64,000 bases of DNA from Mucilaginibacter rubeus (GCF_003286415.2 NZ_CP043450.1:2790001-2854000), one strand, 5' to 3'. Positions 19,151 to 29,008 are shown, numbered from the stretch's first letter. The notes: a model not told the origin generated them from the sequence alone. Made by a program: numbers and translations.

Positions 19151-20653
19151 TTAGTTCCCTGTAAATTGTTTAAATAAGCCCAGGGTTGTTAAAGTTGGGT
19201 TTAATCTGGACGCCAGTATTTTTAATCTTACCTTTTGCGCGGTTATGGCGTTAAACCGGATCAATCGTTTCGCGCCAACGGTGGTGCCTTCGGTAGCTTG
19301 CTCCCAGGTTGTTCCATTAAAATATTCAAGGCTAAACTTTTCAATACGCTGGCCAACGGTGATGTTTTCCTGAAGGCACAGCACATCAAATGTTTGTGGT
19401 TTGCTCAGGATGATCTGTATTACCGACGATGTATCCCGCCCTTTTGTAGTCCAGTAATTGTCCAGACCGCCTTTTGCCAGGGCAGCGGTATTGATGCCAT
19501 TTTTTGAGCTGATCAGTGCTCCTTTTATAAGGTTGTTTTTAAAAGTTTTGTCGATGATATTTTTCCATTCCAAAAGATTTTTCTGATCGTGCTCATTGAT
19601 CAGGCCTCTTTTATCAGGCGGGATATTGAGCAGTAAAACCGAATTACGGCCTACAGAACTATAATAGATATCCAATAGCTTTTCGGGAGATTTTACTTTA
19701 TTGTCCTCCGCCTCATGATAAAACCATCCCGGCCTGATGGATACATCTGTTTCGGCGGGATACCAGGCAAGGGCCTGCGCGTTGCCAATCTTATCCCGGC
19801 TACCGAGGTCATCACCCGTCATATCTCCCTTTGGCGCAAAGGCGATATCCTTTTGCGAATTTTGAGCGGTACTGGCATTGGTTTGCTTGTCAATTGGAAC
19901 AACACTCCACTCCGATAAACGGCCATAACCGCTTTCGGTACCAACCCAGCGTACATCAGGACCCATGATGGCTATAACCGCGCCCGGTTGCAGCTTACGG
20001 ATCAGGCTATACCATTCTTCAAAATGATATACTGGTTTTTTGCCGTTAGGGCCCTCACCATTAGCACCATCAAACCAAACCTCATCAACCCGGCCGTAAT
20101 TACTTAATAATTCGGTTAGCTGGTTCATGAAATAGGCGTTATATTTTTCGGAATCGCCATAATCAGGATTATTCCTGTCCCATGGTGAAAGATAAATACC
20201 AAAACCAACACCCTGAGCATGGCAGGCCTCGGCAACTTCTTTTACTACATCACCCTGCCCGTTTTTCCAGGGACTATTTTTTACAGAATGTTCAGTGTAC
20301 TTACTGGGCCACAGACAAAAGCCGTCATGATGTTTGGCCGTAATGATCACCTGTTTTATCCCCGCCTGTTTACTGGTACGTACCCATTGGGCGGCATCCA
20401 GCTGAGTTGGATTAAACAGTTTAGTGTCTTCTTTGCCACTGCCCCACTCCTGGTTGGTAAAGGTGTTCATGCCAAAATGGAAAAACGCGGTGAACTCCAA
20501 CTGCTGCCAGCGTAATTGCCTTGGTGAAGGAGTAATGTGCGCGGCTTTATTTACAATTTCCTGTTTGGAATCGCTTGAGCTAATGGCTGTATAATTTTGT
20601 GCATAAGCTGTAGAGCAAAAGCCCATAGCTATTATAGATAATAGATTTTTCAT
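19151..20653 (-). CDS. Secreted GH29 alpha-L-fucosidase
   Basis: The 500-aa enzyme has a signal peptide (residues 1-19, ending AYAQ). The GH29 barrel spans about 45-350, with FFHFGMNTF near 58, ITAKHHDGFCLWPS near 104-117, and DEVWFDGANGEG carrying the predicted nucleophile Asp195. The C-terminal 130 residues look like an F5/8-type (CBM32-like) carbohydrate-binding domain. GH29 enzymes release alpha-linked L-fucose with retention. It lies 35 bases after the GH20 gene in PUL 2. Its first codons and upstream bases are a near copy of those of the GH20 gene (see the repeat entries), although the mature proteins are unrelated. Confidence 0.9.
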   Translation of the reverse strand: MKNLLSIIAMGFCSTAYAQNYTAISSSDSKQEIVNKAAHITPSPRQLRWQQLEFTAFFHFGMNTFTNQEWGSGKEDTKLFNPTQLDAAQWVRTSKQAGIKQVIITAKHHDGFCLWPSKYTEHSVKNSPWKNGQGDVVKEVAEACHAQGVGFGIYLSPWDRNNPDYGDSEKYNAYFMNQLTELLSNYGRVDEVWFDGANGEGPNGKKPVYHFEEWYSLIRKLQPGAVIAIMGPDVRWVGTESGYGRLSEWSVVPIDKQTNASTAQNSQKDIAFAPKGDMTGDDLGSRDKIGNAQALAWYPAETDVSIRPGWFYHEAEDNKVKSPEKLLDIYYSSVGRNSVLLLNIPPDKRGLINEHDQKNLLEWKNIIDKTFKNNLIKGALISSKNGINTAALAKGGLDNYWTTKGRDTSSVIQIILSKPQTFDVLCLQENITVGQRIEKFSLEYFNGTTWEQATEGTTVGAKRLIRFNAITAQKVRLKILASRLNPTLTTLGLFKQFTGN

Positions 20654-20660
20654 TTACTTA
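20585..20660 (-). repeat. Duplicated signal-peptide-coding segment, copy 1 (GH29 gene)
   Basis: These 76 bases cover the start codon, the signal-peptide codons (MKNLL...YAQNYTA) and 7 bases upstream. They align without gaps to 22483-22558 at the start of the GH20 gene. A short-segment duplication or gene conversion is likely. Confidence 0.75.
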
Positions 20661-20688
20661 GTTTTCATTTTAGAAACCGGACAATTTA

Positions 20689-22551
20689 TTACCTGGCCCT
20701 TTTTTCTAATTCTTCGCGCGGGGCAATCAACAATTTTCCTGCGGCAGCATTTCCTTTAAATGCTTGTGCCCTTATTTGGTAGATACCTTTGGGAATAACT
20801 ATTGGAGTGCCGTTATAACGGGCGCAAGATGTATCAGGGTTGGTATTATCAAGGGTGTAGTAAATATTCAGACTGTCGATATCGGTACTAAGCGAAACCA
20901 ATAACTGTTTTTGCTCATCAAGTTTTGCAGTTGCAAGCACATCAAAGGCTGCTTTGGAATAATTGATTTGCGCAGCATCCAAAATTTTAAATTGAGGCTC
21001 TAATTTTTTTTGAAAACCAATCCAATTTTGTTTTGCCTGTGGCGACCAAAAAACTTCGGATAATGCCAGTGATCGCGGCCATGTCATGTATTCGGCATGC
21101 CGCCCGTTAGGCACAGCCTCCGACCATAAATTGCCCTGTCCTCCCAAAACCAATGTGCTGTCTATTCCTGTTGGAACAGGGTTCCATTGATACGCTGTTT
21201 GTAAACGCAACATGTCGTATGTGTCAGGTTCTAACAGCGGATCTCCCTGGTAAAGATCCAGGTATGTATTACTGCTCGGAGTAAAAATAACCTGATGCCC
21301 TTGTTTGGCGGCATCTATCCCCCCCTGCATACCTTGCCAGCTCATCACTGTTGCTTCAGGAGCCAGCCCACCTTCCAGAATTTCATTCCAGCCAATTAAT
21401 TTTTTCTTCTTTTTCTTCAGGATTTTTTCTACTCTTTTTATAAAATAGCTTTGTAATTCATGCGCCGTCTTTATCCCCTGTTGTTTCATAAAATCCTGCA
21501 CAACTGCCGACTGCTGCCAGAAGTACTTTGTGGCTTCGTCGCCGCCGATATGGATGTAATCTCCCGGAAATAAAGCAGCTACTTCAATAAAAACTTTATC
21601 CAGAAAGGTATACACGCGTTCGTCTGCGGGGTTTAAGGTATTATCGTCAATATTATAAAATTTACTTCCGGGGTTTACGGGGTAAATGTAGCCTGTTGCA
21701 GACAAATAAGGATAGGCTGCAATGGCTGCCAACGAATGACCTGGGACATCAATTTCGGGCACAATGGTTATATTTCTTTCGGCTGCGTAGGCAATAACTT
21801 CTTTTATATCCTGCTGCGTATAATACCCGCCATAAGTAGCCTTTTCGTTTTTTTGAGGCGGATCATAAGACCACCACTGCCCTGTTCTGGGCACGCGCCA
21901 GGCACCCACTTCCGTTAAGCGGGGCAGTGATTTTATTTCAATGCGCCATCCCTGATCGTCTGTTAAGTGCCAGTGAAATATATTGAATTTATAGCGGGCC
22001 ATATCATCAATATATTTTTTCACAAAGTCTTTTGAAAAAAAGTGCCGGCTTACATCAAGCATCAACCCGCGCCATTTTAACCGGGGATAATCAATGATTT
22101 CTACAGCAGGCAGGCTATGTTGCTGCTTATTGGCTTCGCTTGAAAGAGAAAGCAGTTGCCGCATGGTTTGTAAGCCATAAAATATACCTGCTGTTTTACG
22201 TGCCTGCAGTTTTACTTCATGCTCCGTAATGGATAGCTCGTAACCTTCGTCATTAATTGGATTGTTTAATGCGGGGTTCAACAATAGCTTAATAGAGCGT
22301 TCCGAAGCAGTTGTTTTGTTTTTTACAGGCAATGGAAAACCCAGCAGCGTGTTGATCCATTCATTAGCACGGTTGCCCTGGGCGGTAAGCTCGGGGCTAC
22401 CTGACGGAATGATCAAGGAGGTATGGTTGTCAATTACAAATGTACCTTTACCCTGAACCAAAGATACCGGCTCGGGAACAACGGCTGTGTAATTTTGCGC
22501 ATGAGCTACAGAGCAAAAGCTTATCGCTAATACCAATAATAGATTTTTCAT
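20689..22551 (-). CDS. Secreted GH20 beta-N-acetylhexosaminidase (PUL 2)
   Basis: This 620-aa enzyme has a signal peptide (residues 1-19, ending AHAQ). The GH20b domain covers about 25-155 and the catalytic barrel about 158-510. Key motifs are RGLMLDVSRHFF, FHWHLTDDQGWRIEI, IVPEIDVPGH and YIHIGGDEATKYFW, with the catalytic pair D338-E339. The C-terminal 80 residues resemble the chitobiase/CHB-like beta domain (ISTDIDSLNIYYTLDNTNPD). The family removes terminal beta-GlcNAc or beta-GalNAc. The ATG follows the metallophosphoesterase stop directly (TAAATG), so the two are translationally coupled. Together with the GH29 gene it points to a fucosylated, GlcNAc-containing substrate. Confidence 0.93.
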   Translation of the reverse strand: MKNLLLVLAISFCSVAHAQNYTAVVPEPVSLVQGKGTFVIDNHTSLIIPSGSPELTAQGNRANEWINTLLGFPLPVKNKTTASERSIKLLLNPALNNPINDEGYELSITEHEVKLQARKTAGIFYGLQTMRQLLSLSSEANKQQHSLPAVEIIDYPRLKWRGLMLDVSRHFFSKDFVKKYIDDMARYKFNIFHWHLTDDQGWRIEIKSLPRLTEVGAWRVPRTGQWWSYDPPQKNEKATYGGYYTQQDIKEVIAYAAERNITIVPEIDVPGHSLAAIAAYPYLSATGYIYPVNPGSKFYNIDDNTLNPADERVYTFLDKVFIEVAALFPGDYIHIGGDEATKYFWQQSAVVQDFMKQQGIKTAHELQSYFIKRVEKILKKKKKKLIGWNEILEGGLAPEATVMSWQGMQGGIDAAKQGHQVIFTPSSNTYLDLYQGDPLLEPDTYDMLRLQTAYQWNPVPTGIDSTLVLGGQGNLWSEAVPNGRHAEYMTWPRSLALSEVFWSPQAKQNWIGFQKKLEPQFKILDAAQINYSKAAFDVLATAKLDEQKQLLVSLSTDIDSLNIYYTLDNTNPDTSCARYNGTPIVIPKGIYQIRAQAFKGNAAAGKLLIAPREELEKRAR

Positions 22552-22558
22552 TTACTTA
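22483..22558 (-). repeat. Duplicated signal-peptide-coding segment, copy 2 (GH20 gene)
   Basis: This is the partner of 20585-20660: 76 bases aligned without gaps, including the shared stretch AGATTTTTCATTTACTTA around both start codons. Confidence 0.75.
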
Positions 22559-23487
22559 ATTAACGTTTCGTATTTAATATATTCATCATCAAAGCTACCA
22601 TCATTATAGAGGTTTAATAACGAGTATCCAGGTTCTGTTTGTTTATACGAACTTTTACCGTCATCGCCGGGTTCCCACCAAAAACCACTTGTGGCCCCAT
22701 TACACAAATAACTTACACCGTTATACCAAACCTTATCCAGTAAATGAACATGCCCGCTCAGGCATATCCTGATGTTTTTATTATGGTTAAACACCTCTAT
22801 AAATTTCATAATATCCAGGTGATTGTAGCTGCCTTCTACCTTAAACGGCCCTATAGCCCCGGGTTTGTTATCGGTAATGCCTGTGCAACTCAGCAAGGGG
22901 TAATGCGACATGATGAGTGTTGGTTTATCCTGGTGGCTTTGTACATCGTGCACAAACCAGTTCCATTGTTCATCATCAAGCATACCCGGCGTTTTGGGAT
23001 GATTACTGTCAAGCATAATAAAATGCCAGCCGTTTTTGTCAAAACTATAATAGTTATTTTGCAACCCCAGCATTTTAAGCACACCAGGTTTACCAAATAA
23101 CTCGTCGCCTTTTCCCTGCCACCACATATCATGGTTACCCAATACACTGTACATTGGAATATCTTTTACCAGGGCCATGCTATCTTTCCAGCATGACCAT
23201 AATTCCAGCACCCTCTCCTTTTTTATATCGTTGTAGTCTGCCGCGTAAATCGAGTCGCCACCGTTCAGGATCAGGTCTACATTATCCTTGCGGATCATCT
23301 CCAGGCATTTTTTAAACCGCGCTACCGCATTATATTCAGGCCGGATATGAACATCTGTAATATGTGCTATCCGCAAAACCTTCTGCTTTTTATGGGCGTT
23401 AACAGCAGACATGGCTGCCATCGGCTTATTCAAGGCTATTGTTCCGGCAGCCAACCCTACCCTTTTTATTAGATCTCTTCTTTTCAT
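22552..23487 (-). CDS. Tat-exported calcineurin-like metallophosphoesterase (PUL 2)
   Basis: The product is 311 aa. The N-terminus MKRRDLIKRVGLAAGTIAL has the twin arginine and hydrophobic stretch of a Tat signal, so it is probably folded before export. All calcineurin-type metal motifs are present in order: DVH (D45, H47), NGGDS, GNHDMWW, SHYPLL and SGHVHL. The family hydrolyses phosphomono- or diesters with a two-metal centre. It sits between susD and the coupled GH20 gene of PUL 2, so it is likely to act on phosphorylated parts of the glycan or on liberated sugar phosphates; that role is an inference. Confidence 0.85.
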   Translation of the reverse strand: MKRRDLIKRVGLAAGTIALNKPMAAMSAVNAHKKQKVLRIAHITDVHIRPEYNAVARFKKCLEMIRKDNVDLILNGGDSIYAADYNDIKKERVLELWSCWKDSMALVKDIPMYSVLGNHDMWWQGKGDELFGKPGVLKMLGLQNNYYSFDKNGWHFIMLDSNHPKTPGMLDDEQWNWFVHDVQSHQDKPTLIMSHYPLLSCTGITDNKPGAIGPFKVEGSYNHLDIMKFIEVFNHNKNIRICLSGHVHLLDKVWYNGVSYLCNGATSGFWWEPGDDGKSSYKQTEPGYSLLNLYNDGSFDDEYIKYETLIK

Positions 23488-23563
23488 ATTTGTGCTATAA
23501 TAGGTTGCGTAATCTGTTAATCACAGGCTGTTGACAGCTATATTGCAACCTGGTGTATCATAA

Positions 23564-23591
23564 AGAACCCTTCCGGAGAAGGGCTCTTTTT
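23564..23591. terminator. Hairpin between susD and metallophosphoesterase genes
   Basis: AGAACCCTTC and GAAGGGCTCT form a 10-bp stem (one wobble pair) around CGGA. Five T follow on the plus strand; the minus side has only TTTATG. It may weaken minus-strand transcription after susD or stabilise the susCD 3' end. Confidence 0.5.
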
Positions 23592-23633
23592 AACAACAAT
23601 GCCGTTACCACCCCGGCTAAAGCTGTTAGTCAT

Positions 23634-25406
23634 TTACCAACCCGGATTTTGTTTTATTTTAGGATTTACGGTAGTTTCCTGTAAGGAAATAGGTAAAAGA
23701 TAATCCCGGCCCGGATTAAAGTTGTAGCCATTGGCCATGCTGCTCACCTGTGCATAAGGCTGTATATATCCCTGTGCATTAACAAACAGGTTTTTCCCAA
23801 TAACAATAGTTGGCAAAACAGTCAGGAATTGTTTGGCCATTGTTCCTAATGGTTGTTTATGCACAACAAGTGCAGATGCTGCAGCCCAGCGGCATATATC
23901 ATCAAAACGATAACCCTCGCAGGCTAATTCAACCCGGCGCTCCCGCCTAACCTCATTGATAACGGGCGACAGTTCCGGGAAAGCCCATTTAGGATCTGTA
24001 CCGATACTGCTGATATTTAAATGAGGCATTTTCACCCTATCCCTTAATTTATTGATGGTATTATCTGCATCGGCCTGGGTCAGTACGCCTAATTCGGCAC
24101 GCGCTTCCGCGTAAATCAATAAAATTTCGGCATAACGCATGTAAATAACCCCATCTGTACCTCCGGGTCCGTTATGGCTATCCTGGAAAAAGTCGGTATT
24201 CAACCCTTTTCTAATCTGGAAACCCGTTGTACAATTGTCGCCTGCTATCAGTGCGGGGTAAGTGAACAGTTTAATTGGTGTTCCGCCTGGCACGTTTGAT
24301 ATCACCGTATCGCCATACAAAAACACACTTTGCCTTAATCGCGGATCGCGGTTTTTAACAACATGACTAAGCGAATCATCGCCTTTATATTGCGGGCTTA
24401 TACTGGCTGGTTGGCCATCTGTACATAAATAATCATCTACCAAACTTTTTGAAATACCTGTAGATTCAGATCCATCGGAACCAAACTGGTAATAATTTTG
24501 CCAGTAGGTGGTGATGCCTGCCTGTTGGTTATAGGCCCCCCAAAACATGATCTCTTTGCTGCTTGTATAATCTGTTTGGTTAAACAAATTAAAATATCCG
24601 TTAGGTATGCCTGCATTATCAAGTTGATATGTACCTGAGGTGATAACCTGATTGGCAGCATCAGACGCTAATTGCAGATATTTACTACCATTTTGACCGC
24701 TTACACCAAACACATCATTGGCATGATATTTTTCCCATGTGCCTTCAAACAAGCATACCCGTGCTTTAAAACCCTGGGCATATTCCTTATATAAACGCTG
24801 CGATTGGGCTTTGCTTTTAGCGGGGAGTTTTGCAATTGCCTTATCCAAATCGTTAACTATAGAATCTATCACTACATTGCGCGGCAGCCTGGGGGCATTC
24901 AACAGATCTTTATCGTCAATGTTCAGGGGTTTATTCACCCAAGGCATATCGCCATAACTTTTAACTGCCTTATAATATAGCATAGCCCTGAAAAAATAAG
25001 CCTCGCCCACATAGGGAGCAATATCACTTGCCGATGCGTTTACTTTCTGATAGTTAGCCAAAAAATAATTCACATTACGGATGCTGCTCCAATCGGCATA
25101 ACCACCGCTGCCGGCAACAGTTAATTCTCCGTTCAGTCTGGCATTTTCGCCCTGCGGAACCATATTGTCGCTGTTTTCGTCAACGCTGTATATACCTAAG
25201 CTGCTATAACCCCGATAATGCGGAAATATTCCGTCAATGCCATAAAGGTTATTCATATAGTTCTGCAGATCATTAGCAGTATTCCAGTACGATGATTCGG
25301 TAAGTTTGGTAGGTGGAGTTTGATTTAACAATGTATCCTTTTTGCAGGAAACAATGGCCATCAAGACAATTGCTATATAGAGATATGTGATTTTTATCGG
25401 TTTCAT
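23634..25406 (-). CDS. susD: SusD/RagB-family outer-membrane glycan-binding lipoprotein (PUL 2)
   Basis: The 590-aa lipoprotein has lipobox MAIVSC with Cys21. Family features include GEAYFFRAMLYYKAVKSYGD near 130-150, MRYAEILLIYAEARAELG, and RRERRVELACEGYRFDDICRW near 490. SusD proteins hold the glycan at the cell surface and cap the SusC channel. The gene follows susC by 19 bases and precedes the enzyme genes of PUL 2. A hairpin lies 40-70 bases after its stop. Confidence 0.95.
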   Translation of the reverse strand: MKPIKITYLYIAIVLMAIVSCKKDTLLNQTPPTKLTESSYWNTANDLQNYMNNLYGIDGIFPHYRGYSSLGIYSVDENSDNMVPQGENARLNGELTVAGSGGYADWSSIRNVNYFLANYQKVNASASDIAPYVGEAYFFRAMLYYKAVKSYGDMPWVNKPLNIDDKDLLNAPRLPRNVVIDSIVNDLDKAIAKLPAKSKAQSQRLYKEYAQGFKARVCLFEGTWEKYHANDVFGVSGQNGSKYLQLASDAANQVITSGTYQLDNAGIPNGYFNLFNQTDYTSSKEIMFWGAYNQQAGITTYWQNYYQFGSDGSESTGISKSLVDDYLCTDGQPASISPQYKGDDSLSHVVKNRDPRLRQSVFLYGDTVISNVPGGTPIKLFTYPALIAGDNCTTGFQIRKGLNTDFFQDSHNGPGGTDGVIYMRYAEILLIYAEARAELGVLTQADADNTINKLRDRVKMPHLNISSIGTDPKWAFPELSPVINEVRRERRVELACEGYRFDDICRWAAASALVVHKQPLGTMAKQFLTVLPTIVIGKNLFVNAQGYIQPYAQVSSMANGYNFNPGRDYLLPISLQETTVNPKIKQNPGW

Positions 25407-25425
25407 AAACTCAGATCGTTAAATG

Positions 25426-28400
25426 TTATTTAATATTCATTTGTAGGCCGAAAGAAAAGCTGCGTTGCAGCGGATAGATCTTTTCATCCGACTGCAGCAG
25501 TTCAGGATCAACGTATTGGTGTTTCAGAGCGCCGGTAAATGTGAGTGCATTATCAACACTGCCATATAGTTTTAGCTGATAAACATGGAATTTTTGAGTA
25601 AGGCTATTAGGAAAGGTATAACCCAATTGCACATTCTTTAAACGCATGTACGCGGCATTTAACAAATAACCAGATTGGGTGATTTGATTTTTACTGCTGC
25701 CGTTGTTGATATCCAATCTTGGGAAATAGCCATTCGTGTTAGTAGGTGTCCACCTGTCGTCCAATTTAGGTGTTATAGTACTTTGATATTCTGAAGTAAG
25801 TCCCCAGAAGTAGTTATTGCCAGGGGCGTAATCTGTGTGTCCCTGTCCCTGGATAAATACATAAAGCTCTATTCCTCGCCAATTTACTCCCGTCGAAAAG
25901 CCGTACAAATATTTCGGTGTAGTGTTACCAATAATGGTTCGGTCTCCCGGATCACCAACTGTATTGCTTCCATAGGTAATTTTGCCATCCTTATTCAGGT
26001 CTGCATATTGTATATCTCCGGGCTTATAACCGCTGGCGTTAATGGCATCCTGGTTTGGCGCGGCGCTAACCTGCGCTTGCGTTTGAAATTTGCCTACAGT
26101 TTTGAAACCCCATATAGCGCCCAATTGCTGGCCAACATAAGGCTGATTAATAAATTGCTGCGGATTAGCGTCATATTTGGTTATCTTTCCCTTATAGTGG
26201 CCTATATTGGCTCTTGCTATCACACCAAATTCGCCAAACTGATGCTTCCACGAAGCAGTAAGATCCCAGCCCTTGGTGCTCGAAGAAGCGTTGTTTACTG
26301 TTGGAGCAGCAATGCCCAATGTTCCCGGAGGCGTGGTAGACGGAGCAAACTGATCAGTTATCTTTTTATTGTACCAATCGGCTGTGATACTGAAATCTGT
26401 TAGGAAATCTACATCAATCCCGATATCAAGCATTGATGGTTTTGCCCAGGTTAAGGTAGGACTAATCAAATTTCCTGGATTAGAAACATAAGGCAAACGC
26501 CCTCCGCTTCCCGGGTTAAAAATCCATTGGCTATTAGTTGCAGGGTTGGTTTGTAAACTACTAAGAGCCGGATAATAAACCGCCGGAGAGGCATTCAGGA
26601 AGTATGAAATATCGCCCAAACCGCCATAAGATGCTCTTAATTTGAGGTTGCTTACCCATTTTTCAATTGGTTTAAAAAAAGCTTCTTTTGACATGTTCCA
26701 TCCCACAGATCCCGAACTGAATAAATGATATCTTGAGCTTTGTGGGAAAAGCGAAGTGCCCATATAGCTTGCATTAGCCTCAACCAGGTACTTCTCTTTA
26801 TAATTATAATTAATACGGCCAATGGTACTGTTAGTAGCCCAGCTATATCCGCCGGCATCTGTTGTAGATGGCGTTGTGCCGCTGGTAAGCGCGAGCGATG
26901 GCTGATTAGTGCTATATAAGTATTGATTATATCCACTCAGGTTTGAATAGGTTTTTTGTTCGGTTTGCTCACCTACCAATACTTTAAAAAAGTGACCACC
27001 TATGCGTTTTTCATAGCTGGTGAAAACATTGTAGTTATAATAACTGGTTAAGCCATAATTTTCATTGATGGAAGATATGGTGTTACTTAGTGTATGCGAA
27101 TTATTTGGAGTAGAATAGTAATACGGCAAAACGGTTGATGTAATGTTATAACTGTTATAGTCATAACTATAATGACCGGTAATATCCCAACCAGATATTG
27201 GTTTAATGGTAATGTCACCACTGATACGGCTATTGTTTGTACGGCTGTTGTTTGCGCCACCTTGCTGCAGCTGTGCTATGTATGAATTGGAATCATAGCC
27301 GCCGTTAGGATCAGTTAATGCAACAATAGGCCATAACCTTGCTATCTGGTGAAAAAAGTTACCGCCGGTATTGGCCCCGCCATTGTAGGGATAATGGTCA
27401 TTTTCCTGCGAAAAAGATGTTTTTAAGCTAAAAGTTACATACTTATTAAGATCGGCAGTAACGTTTGCCCTGATATTATTACGCAGATAGTTGTCATCAG
27501 CATAATTAAATAACCCATTTTTTTTGGTCGACCCTAATCCGATAAAATAGGTTATTTTATCACTGCCTCCATCAAGGCTCATATTGTGCTGTTGGCTGGC
27601 CGACCATTTTTTAAGGTAGATCTTAAACCAATCGTTATTTGCGTTTCCAAATACCGGATCATAAGTAGCCCAACTGTTGCTTCCCGGTACCGGAATAGTA
27701 GCAGGTACGTTTTTCGGATCGGCCAAATACGCTTTTATCCTTGTTATAGCGTCATCCGTTACCAGCGGCGGTAAACCCGCGTTAGTATAAGCTTCATTAT
27801 AAGTATTTGCCCATGTCAGTGAATTAGACATCGTGGGCTCATTTAATGGTTGCGAATAAGAGAAGTTGTTGGAATAACTTAAACGTGGCGCCTGGTTCTT
27901 TTTGCCCTGTTTAGTGCTGATCAGCAAAACCCCGTTTGGTGCCCTTGAACCATAAACGGCCGAAGAAGCCGCATCCTTTAATAAACTGATATTGTCAATA
28001 TCATTAACATTGATGGAGTTGATATCCGTTTCTACACCGTCAACCAATACCAGCGGACTGGCAAGCTGGCCACCGTAACCGGTAAAACCACGCACGTTGA
28101 TACTTTTTTTTGCATCGGGAGAACCACCGCCATAGTTGGTAGTGATATTCAGATTGGCCATCATGCCCTGCAAAGCGTCGCCTACGTTAGTTACCGGTCT
28201 GCTTTGCAAATCTTTGCCTTTTATTTGATCAACTGCACCCGTAAGGTCAACCTTTTTCTGAGTACCGAAGCCCACAACCACAACTTCGTTAAGATCACTT
28301 TTATGTGGTATTAGCTGGACATTAATTTCTACCCTACCATTAATAGCAACTTCCTGTGTTTCATAGCCCAAAAAGCTAAAAACGAGTACGCCGCTGGCTT

Positions 28401-28920
28401 GAGGTAGTGATAAGGCATAATTACCTTTGTTGTCGGTTGCCATTGAAACAGATGATCCTTTTAAATTAACAGTTACACCGGGCAGGGGTATTCCGTTTTC
28501 GTCGGTTAACTGTCCCTTAACTATTACATTCGCAGCCTCTACAACCGATACCTGCGGGTTCTTTCTTTGAACTACGATTGTTTTGTCAACAATAGTATAA
28601 GTTAATGGCTGATCTTTAAAGCATTCTGTAAGTGTCTGTTGCAGCGTAGCATGACTTAATGAAATATCAATGTTATGGGTACCATGCAATACCTGGTCTT
28701 CGTACCAGATAATATATTTGGTTTGGTTTTGTATGGCAGTAAAAACCTTTTTTAGGGAAATGTTCTTTTCTGAAAGTGTTACTTGCTGCGCATATCCTGT
28801 AGCTGATGCCTGCAAACAGGCCAATGTCATAAAAAAAACTACAAATTTCATAACCATGAAAGTTTTAATGAGTTGCCTGTGTTTAAAAAACAAAGGCCTG
28901 AAAAGCGTATAAAAATTCAT
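25426..28920 (-). CDS. susC: SusC/RagA TonB-dependent glycan transporter with STN domain (PUL 2)
   Basis: This 1164-aa outer-membrane importer has a long export signal (MNFYTLFRPLFFKHRQ, core ending ATGYAQ). An STN domain (about 45-115), a carboxypeptidase-regulatory-like domain (about 130-205), the VVVVGFGTQKKVDLTGA TonB-box region, the plug (LVLVDGVETDINSINV) and a 22-strand-type barrel follow. The STN domain should signal to the adjacent FecR. The leader between fecR and this gene matches that of the other SusC in motif content and in having a plus-strand terminator. It does not look recently duplicated from the other SusC, since the two barrels differ strongly. Confidence 0.94.
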   Translation of the reverse strand: MNFYTLFRPLFFKHRQLIKTFMVMKFVVFFMTLACLQASATGYAQQVTLSEKNISLKKVFTAIQNQTKYIIWYEDQVLHGTHNIDISLSHATLQQTLTECFKDQPLTYTIVDKTIVVQRKNPQVSVVEAANVIVKGQLTDENGIPLPGVTVNLKGSSVSMATDNKGNYALSLPQASGVLVFSFLGYETQEVAINGRVEINVQLIPHKSDLNEVVVVGFGTQKKVDLTGAVDQIKGKDLQSRPVTNVGDALQGMMANLNITTNYGGGSPDAKKSINVRGFTGYGGQLASPLVLVDGVETDINSINVNDIDNISLLKDAASSAVYGSRAPNGVLLISTKQGKKNQAPRLSYSNNFSYSQPLNEPTMSNSLTWANTYNEAYTNAGLPPLVTDDAITRIKAYLADPKNVPATIPVPGSNSWATYDPVFGNANNDWFKIYLKKWSASQQHNMSLDGGSDKITYFIGLGSTKKNGLFNYADDNYLRNNIRANVTADLNKYVTFSLKTSFSQENDHYPYNGGANTGGNFFHQIARLWPIVALTDPNGGYDSNSYIAQLQQGGANNSRTNNSRISGDITIKPISGWDITGHYSYDYNSYNITSTVLPYYYSTPNNSHTLSNTISSINENYGLTSYYNYNVFTSYEKRIGGHFFKVLVGEQTEQKTYSNLSGYNQYLYSTNQPSLALTSGTTPSTTDAGGYSWATNSTIGRINYNYKEKYLVEANASYMGTSLFPQSSRYHLFSSGSVGWNMSKEAFFKPIEKWVSNLKLRASYGGLGDISYFLNASPAVYYPALSSLQTNPATNSQWIFNPGSGGRLPYVSNPGNLISPTLTWAKPSMLDIGIDVDFLTDFSITADWYNKKITDQFAPSTTPPGTLGIAAPTVNNASSSTKGWDLTASWKHQFGEFGVIARANIGHYKGKITKYDANPQQFINQPYVGQQLGAIWGFKTVGKFQTQAQVSAAPNQDAINASGYKPGDIQYADLNKDGKITYGSNTVGDPGDRTIIGNTTPKYLYGFSTGVNWRGIELYVFIQGQGHTDYAPGNNYFWGLTSEYQSTITPKLDDRWTPTNTNGYFPRLDINNGSSKNQITQSGYLLNAAYMRLKNVQLGYTFPNSLTQKFHVYQLKLYGSVDNALTFTGALKHQYVDPELLQSDEKIYPLQRSFSFGLQMNIK

Positions 28921-28931
28921 ACTTTAGGAGT

Positions 28932-28997
28932 TAGGTTAACTGGATAGATTATCTGAAACTGGATTTTTTATCCTGATAAAATCAGGAAAGGGTTAAC
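28932..28997 (-). promoter_or_regulatory. susC leader with two GGTTAAC repeats (PUL 2)
   Basis: GGTTAAC occurs at 28934-28940 and 28991-28997. The bases next to the start codon (ACTTT, then GAGTT and GGTTAAC on the plus strand) match those of the PUL 1 leader. Confidence 0.45.
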
Positions 28998-29008
28998 CAA
29001 ATACTACC

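Noticed and set aside
25837..26403. Plus-strand 188-codon frame inside susC of PUL 2
   Set aside because: It lies wholly opposite the SusC barrel-coding region; long antisense frames are common there and the product is not protein-like.
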